DNA of 64,000 nucleotides from Whitmania pigra (lineage: Eukaryota; Annelida; Clitellata; Hirudinida; Haemopidae), in the NCBI GenBank assembly GCA_021613335.1, contig JAJTWR010000254.1:272501-336500 (forward strand). Direction: 5' to 3'. A program made the translations under genes and the position numbers. Positions 13,731 through 26,689 of this stretch are shown one piece after another. The notes below the pieces were generated by a model that saw only the letters and a list, made by a program, of their open reading frames with translations, did not search any database and was not told the origin of the DNA. Within the stretch, counting starts at the first letter, position 1; each line of letters begins with the position of its first letter.

Positions 13731-16700
13731 AAGATGATTGCCATTATTGTCATTAATGACATTATTAAGACGAAGCCTTTAGAACTACGAATTTTCAAAT
13801 TACTTTGGCCGATCATCACCGTTTAACCGTCCATTATGCTCATTAATCCAGTTATTTAAGCAAATTGTGAATGCTTACCATGTTTAATTGAATCAATTAA
13901 ATGAAGTTATTCAAAAGAAGTAGGAATTTGTTTCAAGTTGAATTCAAGTGCAGCTCAAGAATAAATGACGTTAGCAAATGTTTCTGAGTTTCAACTTGAA
14001 GAGAGTCGTTCAAGATGAGAGCGTTACACACTTGTTACTTATTTTAGACGGTCACGTGATCGTCAACAAGTGAGAAGTTAGAAGTTAGGACAAGAAGAGG
14101 CTGGGGAGCTGATTTCTGCTCGTTAAATACCCATTACCCTCATTTCCCATCGCTATCTCTCGAGCTACCCTTCTGCAAACTCTGGCTTTTGTGCACGCGA
14201 GTTGACAGCGATTTGGAGTTTGGACCTGAACTCCTCTTTCTCGCTCACTCACTCACTCCTAGTTTGTGTGCATGACGGCCGAACCTAAAACGTGCTTTAA
14301 TTGAACTAATTTATAACAAACGCCAACAGCGCCTGCAGTGGACTTTTGACGAACAGCGGGACAAGAGTGAACTTTCACTGGACTTTGATTTCACTTGAGG
14401 AACTTTCAGGCCTGCTTGCTCGGAGTACAAGGCCAGAGGTTAGAATGTTCTTTCATCTCTACAACGCGAACACTGTCCCCGCATCAGTAGCGAGTTATCT
14501 TTATTGTACCTTGTCAATATTCATGTTACGAGCTTCTTGCCTATAGATGAGATTGAACGACTTCGATTGTCACATTCGATTAGCACATGATTAATGCTTC
14601 GTTAGGAGCGTCAGCATTTTACGTTGACGAACTTTTTAACAGATGACTGTCATGCATTTTTGATTATGAAACATTTTCTTGGGCCTCTCTCTCGGTTCTT
14701 AAACCGTCCCTAGTTTCCCCAGGCGTGACACGAAGGGTGGATTGAAATTATCAGGCGTTGCGAATACCAAGCCAGGGATATGGAAAATTGATTCGATACA
14801 AGATCGTTCTGCACTTGGCCCATTAAAATGCCGATGTTTTTATCTGCTCCGAGTTATTCGTGCAGATCGAGCTTCCCCATCTCATCTCGGGTGCATTTGT
14901 TGGATCCTAGCGCTCCGTTCGTCTCGAGCATAGGAGCGGTTGGCAGTTGGCAATTCCCAAATCAATGAAAGACAAAAACAGCCAACGACATTCCTATCAG
15001 CAAATTCCCTACAATCGCTGAGAATTGGCCAACCCTGCTCGATATAGACGAGGGACAATGCGGTGTTATCGCTGGCAAATAATCTTATCTTTCGTTTATT
15101 GCTACCTTTGAGTAAGGAACTCGAGAGCTTTAATTTCATCTCTTCTTATCTTCTTTCAGACCCTCGACACATCAGCCTATCAACAGGTGGACAGATTGAC
15201 CTGTTAATTATTCATGAACGACGAATATTAATCAGATGTAATAAGACAAATAATTTATTAGAAAAAACTCAATAGGACGTTTCTTAACCTATTTACTGCA
15301 GATATAATCTGCCAATAATGGTTACATTATTCGATAAATTTTTATTTTTAATTTGGAAGATTTGTTTCTTCTAAAACCTGTTACTGTGGATCGCGTCTGA
15401 ACGCATTTGAGATTATTTTCCTAACATTTGTCATGTGCAAGATTTTCAACGTTAGCAAATTTATACTATATTATATTATTATTATGTAATTATCTTAATG
15501 TAAAATGGAAGATTTGTTGAAAAAATATAAAAATTTAAATTAATTAAAATCTGGCTGAATGTGATTGGCTGACATAAATATGTAAATAATGGGACGGCAT
15601 TATTCCATGCGAGCCTGTAACGAGGCTCGCTGTGGATGTAAACACTTTTGAAAGAGACAACCATTCAGATGAAAGAGACCGTTATTTATGAATTAGCATT
15701 GTTTTATTTTTATTTTTATTTTTCAATTAGTGGTCTTCTGTCTTACATTAAGTCATTTCTTCTTTAACGCTCTATTTTTGAGACTCGCTTCGTTGAAACC
15801 GTTAAAAATTCAAACGAAATAAAAGAAAAACTCTTGGCAATAAACGAGGTGCAAGTGGAAAATAACTGGTAAAACAGCCCCGTGCACGAGTTTGACCAAC
15901 GTTTCAACCTTTGAAAACTTTCCGTTACTCCTCAAATCTTTTTCTTCTCCTCAAAAAGTGCCGTAAACATGCAATTGCTTGGTTAAGAATCTGTCCTTAA
16001 AGACTAAACATGACTCGGCATCTAGGGTTGATGAAAAGTGATAAATTACGCTAAGCCGTTGATGATGATGACGCTAGTTATAACAACGACAGTGTCAGTT
16101 ATTTTCAAGACGCCACGTTCTTAGCGTCAGGGGCTCCAAAAGATGATGGTTGCGCTGATAATGATGGTACTGATAATGATGGCACCGGTAATGATGACCG
16201 TGATGGTGGTTGTGATGATGATGATGGATGTTTTCAAGCGTTCCCACGTCAGAGAGTAGTTTTCGTAGCATAATGAGGAACAATTAGTTTCGTGTGGAGT
16301 TGAGGAAGGGATGAATCACATTCGTCTTCAGATGTTTTCTTTCACTCCTGACAGTCACACCACTGCCTCCCCTCGCTTGTGCCTTCACTATCTCCACGAT
16401 TCTCTCCAATATAAATCAAGTAGTCATATTTTAATTATATTATTTTTCTCCTTAAAGTGACAGAAAGAGCGCGCAATAAAATCAACCTCGGTTGACACGA
16501 AGTGCTGAGAAACACTCACTCGATGATGGCAAAAATCTTTTACGATTTTTTATTAACAAAAAAAAAACATATTTGAGAAAGTGTTCTAAATTTTCTAATA
16601 TTCGAGACTTTTCGAGGGTCTCGCAGTTGTGAATGAGTGGAGCGCGTTACCTGTGCACGTGAAATGCTCTCTTCAAATACGTCTGCAACTTTCCCGCTCA

Positions 16701-16781
16701 TTTGCCTCGATCGAGTTTCAACAAAAATTCGTTTCACTGGTTTGGATTTAATTCCGGTGGATTGACGTGAATCCATCTGAC
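13731..16781. other. Presumed 5' region of HNF4 gene
   Basis: No protein gene recognised. The segment 14000-15000 is less AT-rich than its surroundings, with an E-box palindrome TCACGTGA at about 14054, a CTCACTCACTCACTC run at about 14242 and two HNF4-type motifs at 14339-14387. It is a candidate promoter or 5' untranslated exon region for HNF4 about 2.4 kb downstream. At 16141-16230 there is an imperfect GATGAT/GGT repeat. Confidence 0.45.
14339..14387 (-). promoter_or_regulatory. Candidate HNF4-binding motifs upstream of HNF4
   Basis: TGGACTTTG at 14379-14387 is the exact reverse complement of CAAAGTCCA, the HNF4-selective core. TGGACTTTTGAC at 14339-14350 is a one-base-longer variant. 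Both lie about 2.4 kb upstream of the first HNF4 coding exon, in the region that looks most promoter-like. A single 9-mer match could occur by chance. Confidence 0.35.
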
Positions 16782-19700
16782 ATGAAGGCCTTTGAATTTG
16801 ACGACTCTACGGATTTTCAGGTTGAGTTTCTCTGTCAAGGTGAGAACTCAAAAACAAGGACAATTATTTCCATTTTTCCGTCTTTCATCTCCTTGTATTT
16901 GCCAATTATTACCTTTGTTGAGTTGAAAACAAATTCGCCAATGAAGTGAACGAATTTATAGCTTAAAAACTTGTCAGCGTTCCGTCATTATTACGAACAT
17001 ATTTTCCACATTTCATCGCCTTCGCAGGCGATTTCGAAAAGTATTTCAAACCATTAACGATATCAAAATTTATATTAAAATGTGATTCTTCAACAATGTT
17101 TAGCTTGATCAAAAGGATAGAACGAATGTCATTTAAGAGGTCTCAGAGATGAACGTTTTAATATCCAACAGGTGTGGGTATGAGTTCGTTTGGGACCCAC
17201 AATCTCGCTCCGATGGGGAGCATTCAGGACAGCTTGCAACAACAGCAATCATCTCAGAACATCCCAGTGGCTGAACTAAGTCCATCCTCTGTCAGTCCTT
17301 TCTGTGCCATTTGTTTGGACAGAGCAACAGGTAAGCACTACGGAGCAGCATCTTGCGACGGATGCAAGGGATTCTTCAGGAGGAGCGTCAGGAAAAACCA
17401 CGTCTACACCTGTAGGTTCAACAGAAACTGCGTCGTGGACAAAGACAAGAGGAACCAATGCCGCTACTGCAGACTGAGGAAATGTTTCAGGGCTGGCATG
17501 AAGAAGGAAGGTAACTGATGATAACATCTCCTGTGATTCTTTGTTAACGATATTTTAATATTTTATTATTTGTTGAGTATTCGCTGAGCACCGAAGACCG
17601 AGTACTTATTTATTATTTATTTGTCATCAGAAGAATTGCGATGCAGGATGATTCAGAATCAGTTGCTCAGAATAGTTATTGCTGTTTTGTATTTGCATCT
17701 AGCCGATTTTATGACTGTATGTATCTGAATGTGCTGTGAAGGCACTTTTTAATCGCTCGACCATTTATACGGCCTTCCTTGCCTAAACATGGGACCAAAT
17801 ATGAGTACAAATACAAACGCCTCATATGCTTGATTTTCAACTGGTTCTACATGCCACTTCGTCCAAGCTCGAATACAAGTACTTGAAAACGGAACTCAAG
17901 TACAAGCATCCTATCTCTACCACTACCCTACGGCGCTCCCTGGGTGATGGCCGGGTTGCGAACACGACACATTAGGTCGCATCAGCAAGCAATATTAAAT
18001 AATCCCAAAAAACATTATCGAATAGCAATCACAATTACTTCACTAATTCAATGTTACCGTTACCATATGCTTGAACACCATCCAACCTGTAGTGGCTGTT
18101 GTCAAGTTGTTCCAGTTTTTGCAGTCATTGTCGTGTTACTTGAATTAATATTTAAAGCGTATTTAATAAATATGCGATATACAAATTTAACGTTCAGGAA
18201 TATTTACAAATATTTTAAACTTTTAAATTTTTTTAAAATTCAAGATGACATTAAACTACTTTTAAAAAAAAAACTACCGAAGGATGTCAAACAAGTTATT
18301 GAAATAATGTCGTCTTCGCAAATATTATCAGAAATGTGATGCACTTGAAAGCATTGAAATGATGTTATACTCAAGAAGATCTTTATGAAGTACAAGCCAT
18401 ATTTTCAATTCATAATTCAATTCATATTTTTAATTTACCGTCGAACACGTCATTTCTTTCATCCTCGAATAAGCCACGATGATATTTGTAATACTTGATA
18501 AGTATGTATAACTAATAATATTTTTGGTTTATATTGATAATAGGTAGCTCCAAATATTCAAACTTGTTATAACCGCGTATAACAACATTTTACGATCCCT
18601 TAACGAAATAGACCCAAATGATGTAAAATTATTAAAGTTATAATTTAATGTCTATTGATATTATAATATGTACAGTACATAACGTCTGCTCAAAATGATT
18701 GACTGATTTTGCCACAGTGCCCTTTACATCCTACCGTGGATACTTTGCCGTTTTAAATAAAGTAAAGATTCTAAAGTCTTTAATAAGATAGATAAGTAAA
18801 ATAAATCTTAAATGTAAACCCATTTTGCATGTTAATAGTTAATTGCTGAAGCCATTAATAAGAAATATTGAAAAGGTTATTCTACTATTTTCAAATGCCG
18901 TCTTCGACTTTGTTTAAATTGGATGCTTCAGAATAACATGTGCAGGTCTTGTTCTCCTAATTGTTACAGTCGTAATACAAAGTTGGGACCTGTTTATCGT
19001 TACGCGAACCTTTTTTTAAAAACTGAACGTATTTATCAACTGCTCTCTCTGATGTACTTCAAGATTTACAACGTTTTTCTTCTGCTAAGCGACACCATCA
19101 TATATCTTACTTTCTGAGACGCCATTTTGAAAATCACCAACGGCGCGCTAATGGATTCATAATTTTGATAAACATGCCGGTAAAAAGACCTTTTATAATA
19201 TATCGCATTACCACGTCGTGTAACTCGATAGCGAAGCAAATATTTAAAAAATCAATATCGACTGACAATCACAGATAATTTATTCACATAATTAAGTTTG
19301 CTCTAATAATATTTTCAACGACACTGACTCCAAAATGTATTCTGTTCAGCGGTTCAAAACGAGAGAGACCGGATAAGCGTGAGACGTGCCACGTACGAAG
19401 ACGTCATACAAAGTGGTTCCCTGACTGTCAACTCCCTCCACAATGCTGAAATCTTATCCAGACAGGTAAGATTGTCGAGACATACAAACAATAAATAATT
19501 AAACAAACAATAAATAATTAATAGGTTATTTTAAATTAAAAAACTTTTCATGCTTTTTAGAGTTCTGCCCCAATTTCAAGCATCGACATTTCCCAAAAGA
19601 AAGTAGCCACTATGTCAGATATTTGCGAGTCAATCAATCAACAGCTTCTTATTCTTGTCGATTGGGCCAAATTTATTCCCAGCTTTTGCGAACTACCCCT

Positions 19701-22700
19701 GGATGACCAGGTTAGAGACTTCCTCGGTTGATTTGAATCAGATACGCGCGAGTCACACAAGAACACACTTTGTTGTCGTTTTGAAGGTTGTCATAAATAA
19801 TTGTTTGTTGATCTGGCAGATCCAATGCCGGCACAACACGCCCTTTCTTGGTGCTACTTTTTGCGAAATATATCCGCTACATTAAATTTAGTTGACAATT
19901 TTATTCTCCACTACTATGAGTCACTAACTTTTAAGTCAAAAAAATGTTTTATTAACGTCCGTTGCATAGCTAGATGATTAGGACGGTGCACCCGCAACTG
20001 GGTTCGAATCCGCGCTGTCATCATGATAGGCGCAGTCTTAACAGTTAGGCCATGCGGGAGCACGAGTAAGAATATGTAATTTAAATGGATATATTATGCA
20101 AGTGACCATGCATTTAGAATTGTTCTTGACAACAGAATCCTTAGTAAAAAAAAGTTAGAAATGACAAGAACTAGGTAAAACGTTTGAGCTGAGTTTGGAT
20201 AAGTCAAAGAAATTGTAAAAAAATATTGTTGAAGGAAAGCAGCAACAAAAACGTTTCATGAGGTTGATGACCTCCAGTTCTTTCAAAATGACTTCAAAAG
20301 GCTTCGTGTTTCACTGTTGTCATTTCATCTCAGATGTTTTTTAATAAAAATAACACACGTTCAACTGTTCTGAAATGTTTTAAAGTTATTGTTGTTGATT
20401 TTGCATATTTGTCCTAAGTAATTTAAAATATTTAACATCAATCTCCTCAGCTATTCTATGCTCTCTGTAACACCTTATTAAATCGGATGATTTAATTATA
20501 TATTAGGGTATTGAATCACAAGGGAATATTTAGTCAACTTATACATTCACGATTAATTAAAGAATTGCGCAATTAAGAACTCTACTTATAAATTTACAAG
20601 ATGTAAGCAATTGCTTCTCTAGGAAATTCATTGCGATTGGCGATTTTAGGGTTTTTTTCTGATTTCTGGTTTAAGAAATTTTCACGACATCAATATATTT
20701 TGTTTGTTAGCAGTTTATTTGAGATTGTTCTAAGAATTGATTGCAAAAATATTGAAATCCAATTATTTAGTGATTTGGTGATTCCGTCTTGGAATAAAAG
20801 TGGAGACAAATTATGAATTTAACGAATTCATTGTTGAAATTTAGTTCATTTATCTTATTTTGATTCAGTTTCTAGTAAATCTTGTTAATATTATTTGATA
20901 TTCGTTTAGAAATAGAAAATGGTGGTTGTGTATTAATGCCCATTTTGCTAAAACAATGAAATAGTACTTTTAACTCTAGGAAGAAAGAAATACTTTATTC
21001 CAGAATATATGGATATTTTGCATCTGATAGCAGGACGGCGTTGAAATGTGAAAAGAACGAACAGGAAAAAATTCGACAAAGTTAAAACGCTCACGAACAA
21101 TGGTGCGTGTCCTAAGTTGCGGCAGAACCTCGATGTGCAAATGCAAATACGTCAGTGTTGAATGAGGTCTTACAGTGATAACGCTCTGGAGAAAATGTTC
21201 ACTAATATCACTCGTTTCAATAAAGTATATCGATTCATAATAAAATTTACAAAAAAAAAACAGTAACATCACCGTCTTTTGTCACACGTGCACGCATAAC
21301 CGGCTCTGAAAATGTGCACTGCTGGTGAATGACAACTCGTTGCTGATATCTTTGTAGGTAGGCTTCAATTGCCCTCAGTCACACGTTTCCAACAATGTAA
21401 ACACAACTCGACAGCTTCCCAAAGTGCCTCTCCAGTTGCTATGAATCACTCGAAGCCATCGATCGTTTTTAAACTGAAAAGCCTCAATTTATATCATTTA
21501 TAATTCGTACGTGGTCTGCACATAATGGTAAATAATTTATTAAATAATTAATGACAAGGAGTGTAGTTTTAGTAAAGTTTTGTTTCAGAATATTCGATGT
21601 CTAATGATTTAATTTTTAGGTTTCTCTGTTGAGAGCACACGCTGGTGAGCACTTGCTCCTGACATTGGCAAGGAGATCCATGGCTTACCAAGATGTTTTG
21701 TTGCTGGGCAATGACTGCATCATACCCAGGCAAACAGCTGATTCTGAAATAAACAGACTGGCCGCAAGAATTCTGGACGAAATAGTCGAACCAATGAAAG
21801 AGGTTCAAATGGATGATACGGAGCTCGCTTGTTTGAAAACCATCGTCTTCTTTGACCCTGGTAAGTTACTTTTTATTCACCGATATTATGTGATATTTTG
21901 TGATTGTGATGTGATATTATATCGTTAGTTAAATGCAGTTATTTCGCAAGTACATGCAATTATAATGTAAGTACTGTTAATTTTATCGCAAGTACGCGTC
22001 GAGATCTGCATGAGGTACTTTATGTGATTTGTACGGAAGCGGTGCACAAAACCTGGTCGAATAAAGGTGTGGCTTCAATCCTTATCTGCCTCCATGTGAC
22101 TGTAATTGCACCATTTACGAACAATTTACAAATTATTTGTTAGTGCAGAACTATTTAAAATTTATCGATCCTTTAGTGAGTTTTGCGCTCTTGGAATGTG
22201 ACTAATAAAAGAACTGGTCCCTAGTAATTCATTGATAACGAGGCTGGTTCGGGATTTAAATCGATGGTCGTTTCCTATTTTTTATTTTTATTTATTTTTT
22301 TGTGTTTCTGAAATTTATTAGTATATAACCGAGGAAGAGAATTGTTCAATAAAATTATCATTTATTATTTATTTGATGTTTTAACGACTTATCGGAATCG
22401 CGGAATCAAGGCTCATTTTCGGATGCAATATGTTATTGATAAAGTTGATCTGTTTAAAGCTGCAATTTATTGTTGAAAACACGATTTCGTAAATGATTTT
22501 CTTAAATTTAAAATTGACGAGAAACACTCACTGCTAATTTGTTTGACCGAGTATCAGAAATTAGCTGATTTTCCTCCTTCAACATTGCAAACAAATCACA
22601 ATGCGTTGAATATTCATTGACAATTAAAAACTTGAAATCTAATGAAGCACCGAGTAAAAAATAATAATAATTAATGTGCGACTTTTGTAGATTTAAGAGA

Positions 22701-23967
22701 CTCCAGTGCAGCATTTGCGAACTATTTTTAATAGTTTAACTATTTAACTATATATTTTAGACTATTTTTAATACTTTCAGATGCAAAAGGAATAAGCGAT
22801 GCGTCGAAGATAAAGTCCATAAGATTCCAAGTACAAGTGAATTTAGAGGATTACATCAACGATAGACAGTACGACACCAGAGGTCGCTTCGGGGAGATTC
22901 TTCTTATTTTACCAAGTCTGCAAAGTATTACATATCAGCTGGTAGACCAAATCCACTTTGCGCGAACTTATGGCATGGTGAAAGTGGACAGTCTCGTTCA
23001 AGAGATGCTCTTAGGTATGAATTGTTGGGTTTTCCATTAATCAGTACATTACTAAATCACTGATATCGTCCCATAATACTTTTCAAACATTTTATTTAGC
23101 CCTCTGACACTTTCTAGAACCATCATCAAAAAAAACATCACCCGAATATTTAAAGTCCTCATACGGGTCAGGGATCACCCAAGGACCATAATATAAATAT
23201 TTTGAGTTCGAATAGGAGTATTGAAATGGTTAAATAAATTTTCGAAATATTGTCATGAATTATTGAAAGTGTTTTTTGTGCGTCCTCTTTGGCCCTTTCG
23301 TCTGTGTTTTCTCTTGACCTCAGATTACGCACAATAACATTAGAACCGGTTTTGTCAGACATTATATATAGAACTACTACTACTACTACTACTACAAACC
23401 ACCAACAGTAAACAATAAAGCTTGTCATTTCCACGAACAGGGATAACTGTGGATCAGTCAATGTCCAACATGATGACATCCGTCGGACCATCGCTCTACA
23501 TCAACCAGCACTCGGGCATGACTCTGTCGAGAGAACAATCACTCGAGGTGATCAGAATAAATGATTTGCCAGCACCCACTCCCATAGGACTTCATTCTCT
23601 CTCTCATTTGGAAAACGGCACCATCCTCGTGCCGAACTTGCAGCACTACGTCGACGACAGACCAGCTTCTCTGCAGCAATCGAATTTGGAGTCTCATGCC
23701 CAGCCCATGCCGGGGGACTCTCCTCCTCCTCCGAAATCGAATTCTTCACCAACTGATTCCGCCACCATTAAGCTCAATCTTTTGAACGATGGCAGTCCCT
23801 CTTTCATTTATCCGGGCTCCGAGAATGATTTACTGGAACGCATGAAAACTTCGTCACCAGAATCCTCGCCCCCGTCTGGTCAAATCAAAAGCAGTGCTTC
23901 TGAAGAGTTTTCAACGGACTCGACATTCAAATTGTTTGCTCATCATTTCAAAGCCGAGGCTGTCTGA
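16782..23967 (+). CDS. HNF4: HNF4-type nuclear receptor (NR2A)
   Basis: Seven exons: 16782-16839, 17172-17510, 19350-19465, 19561-19710, 21620-21860, 22781-23014 and 23441-23967 (TGA), phases consistent, about 554 residues. The DNA-binding domain (about 64-129) begins [16 protein letters not shown] and has the P-box [16 protein letters not shown]. It is followed by the A-box-like [17 protein letters not shown] and NERDRIS. The ligand-binding domain has [67 protein letters not shown] and the AF-2 helix [11 protein letters not shown]4 binds DNA as a homodimer with a fatty acid in the pocket and controls metabolic and gut/liver-type genes. The last exon adds a roughly 175-residue Ser/Pro-rich F domain. 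The start at 16782 may be only one of several, since HNF4 genes often use alternative promoters. SINE copies lie in introns 2 and 4. Confidence 0.95.
17734..17990 (-). mobile_element. SINE family A, copy 3, interrupted
   Basis: Two separated pieces match family A on the minus strand. One, at about 17734-17795, has the tail (GGCCGTATAAATGGTCGAGC, then AAAAGTGCCTTCAC). The other, at about 17925-17990, has the B-box part (GTGTCGTGTTCGCAACCCGG) and a CACCC region. Between them lie about 130 bases with repeated GAGTACAA/CAAGTACTTG words that are not part of other copies, probably a nested insertion. The tail matches copy 4 (59131) better than copies 1 and 5. Confidence 0.65.
19946..20064 (+). mobile_element. 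tRNA-like SINE, family B, copy 2
   Basis: Same ordered blocks as 9624-9733, here with the A-box-like TAGCTAGATGATTAGG, CACCCGCAACTGGGTTCGAA with the B box, and the GCAGTCTTAACAGTTAGG tail. It lies in HNF4 intron 4. Confidence 0.75.
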
Positions 23968-25264
23968 TGGTAGATGGTAGTGCACAAGTTTTTCTGAACA
24001 TCGTTTTTGTTGTTTTCAAAGCAATTTCAAATTGTTTATATCTCTCATTTACGTTGGCTCAATTAAAGTATTTTTAAGTGTTGTTTTCAATTTATTGTCA
24101 CTAATTTACGACAACAATCACTTGTTAAAGTTCTTGTCAAAAGAGTTAAATTTGCGCAAATTTACGCAGGAGTGCCTGACCTTAGGAAGACATTTTTGAG
24201 GCCTTGAATTTTTGCTTTGAGATGTGTTTCCCTCTTCATGATGATGATGATGACAATGGTGATTATATTGCCTTCCTTTGGCTGAATGTTTACATTACCG
24301 ATATTTTTTATGACAATGAATTTTTTTGGAAAAGAGATGCATTGAGAGATGCATTGAGAGATTGAAAATGAATAAGATGTTCTAATCATGCCTTTGTTTC
24401 GAGGTGATAACGATAATTTTTATCAATTTTTGTTTATCAGTTTCTTTACAACATACTTAGATTTCTAAATATTTCAGACTTTCGTCAATTGAAATGTTAA
24501 TATATATATATGTATATTTTTAAATAAAAATTAATCGTTTGTAAGTTTTCTTATGTCGAAGATATACACGAAAGCGTCGATTTGAACGGCATTAATGTAC
24601 ATAGATACCACATCATATTACATTAATATAATTTGTTCACTTCTACTTTCTTACTCGTTATTTTCTAGAACTTTTACAGACGAGAGCAGAAGATAGAATG
24701 ATTTAGAATTTGTGTAACATTAATCATCGAGTAGTGGAAGATCTCAATCAGAATTAAGAGACATTTCACAATTCCACTGCTACACACTGACAGAGAAAGA
24801 AAACAGATGCTTAAAAATACCATTCGCTCTAAATGCGATAAATATTAAGTAGTTGGTAATATCAGCTTATAAAATGTTTGCCCCCTAACGTAATTACATC
24901 TTATATTTCAATATTTCATAAGTTATTTTTAATCTCATGTCGCTGCTGCAGGTTGCCTTAAAAACTGAGGATTCAAAATGCAGAAGTTAAGAGTTTTGGA
25001 CAAGTAATTTAAAAGTAGCCAATCATAGCATGAGAATTTACAGCACCAAAAAGTCACTTAAGTTCATCGTAGGGTAAGGAACAAGCCCATCAGGTTTTCA
25101 AGCTCTCGGCAACCGCGATGCATTTGAAAGCCCATGTTTGAAAGCCCATGTATTATTATCGTTTAATGTTTCGGTAGTTCTTTGTGAAAGTACAGCAAAA
25201 ACTGCCTATACAGACACCTTGATAGACGGAAAAACTGCGTCTACGGGCCTATTTTCAGGAACGG

Positions 25265-25500
25265 ATTTTTTTGTAATACAAGTTGACGCTTAATGCTGAC
25301 TACGTTTTGGGGAGTAACGCATTGTTGTTGAGATGAGTAAGGAGTTGGATGAGAACGAGACGTTCTAGAAGTTTTGAGAGCATGCTGGGATTGGATATTG
25401 GACGGTAAGATAACGGTAGTTGTGTGTCAAGAGTAGATTTTTTTAAGTATAGGTCGAACTTGTGCTTCCTTGAAGGAACTGGGAAATTGGCCTGAAGATA
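25265..25500 (-). pseudogene. Non-LTR retrotransposon reverse transcriptase fragment (CR1/L2-like)
   Basis: The minus strand encodes LSYRPISNPSMLSKLLERLV, then LLTHLNNNALLPKT, followed by a stop where QSAY is expected. This is the N-terminal part of a CR1/L2/Rex-type RT domain. Nothing recognisable of the element extends either side, so this is a short dead remnant, unrelated in sequence to the LINE at 61 kb. Confidence 0.8.
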
Positions 25501-25969
25501 ACGATTTATTGAATAGATTATTTTCAAATGTTGTTAATTTATAATAATATGATAATATCGTGGGATTATGTTTCATTAGACAAACACATTAGAAAACGGT
25601 TGCAGGAGAGAAGGAGACGCGAAAGCAAGACTTGGACATTAGTAACATTTATTTATCATGGTTGATTTTGAGATTGCTAGCATGGATGGTCAGTGGTTTC
25701 ATTTAACAAAAGATTTAAGTTTACAAGTTGCATGCACGCAGTGGAACCTGAACTTGAGTATACCGAGTAAGTAAGCATACGTTTTGTTATTTTATTATTA
25801 TTATTATTATTGTTATTATTTTGAGGCAAATGAGATATTATTCAGGGGTATTCGTCCACGTCCGCTGGTTGCTCGAATGCCCCTCGAGTCATATTTAAGT
25901 TTTATAAGGAATTTTGTGTTCGTGCTAACACTAATCACTCAGCCGTCATTACCACAATCAATCATTCAA

Positions 25970-26045
25970 TCCGCCCCTTCCAAAGTCCTACGTGCACCTC
26001 ACCGCGGTGGAAGGGCGAACGGAAGTCGCCTAGGACTTCTGGCCA
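25970..26045. other. GC-richer block with short inverted repeat
   Basis: AAGTCCTA near 25980 and TAGGACTT near 26032 form inverted arms around a GC-rich centre (CACCGCGG, GGAAGGGCGAACGG). It could be a small hairpin or part of a decayed element. I do not recognise it. Confidence 0.35.
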
Positions 26046-26689
26046 ACGCAGGAGACACTTTTTTCAATAAAGAGATTCGAGGTTCGCTTTTCATAAATCA
26101 GTGTAAATGTTAGTTAGTGCACATGTAGGTCCAGATGTTTGAGAAATTATTTCTTAAGCTAATAAAAAATATCCTATTCATATTGCAATTGATTTTATTT
26201 TAGATGTGAGTTGCATACATTTATGCAAAATTTAGATTATTTTGACAAGTGTGGGCTAATAAATAATATATAATAGCCACGCAACTGAAAGGCAAACAGA
26301 AAAACCATTGTTAAGGCGGTGGCAAGTCCACAACTTCAAGTAATTCTAAGCTTTGGTCAGACATTCTGCAGATTAATTAATTATTCTCCATGTGTTTTAA
26401 TAGACCCTTCCAAACATGAAAATCTTTATCTTAAGAAAACAATGATTTCTCTAACAACACATGGCAAACAAAATGTCAGAAATAAAGCTAATAATCTAAA
26501 TAGATTGTTACATAGGTAAAGTAATAGCTAATTTGCATTAACTATTTGCATAATATGGCCATTTTCTGAATCGTGTTTTCTTTTAGTTTTGTTTTGCTTG
26601 AGTATGGAGATGATTGTTCACTTGTCATGTGATTGTCGATTGCTTCATTCAGGCTCTCACACTTTTCTGATGTTTTGTCAGAACTTGCT

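Larger units (their letters stand above)
23968..26689. other. Intergenic region between HNF4 and folliculin
   Basis: Contains the 3' untranslated region of HNF4, a retrotransposon RT fragment (25265-25500, minus), an inverted-repeat element at about 25970-26045 and unique AT-rich sequence. A 66-codon open frame at 26319 ends at a donor-like GTAAAG but matches nothing I know. Confidence 0.55.

Noticed and set aside
19978..20035. tRNA gene at the B-box-containing segment
   Set aside because: Acceptor and T stems do not pair well and the same block recurs at 9.65 kb with the same flanks, so it is a repeat, not a tRNA gene.
26319..26519. 66-codon frame ending at a donor-like GTAAAG upstream of folliculin
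   Set aside because: No recognised motif, and the folliculin start at 26690 already matches the family's N-terminus. Could be untranslated exon sequence, but there is no support.
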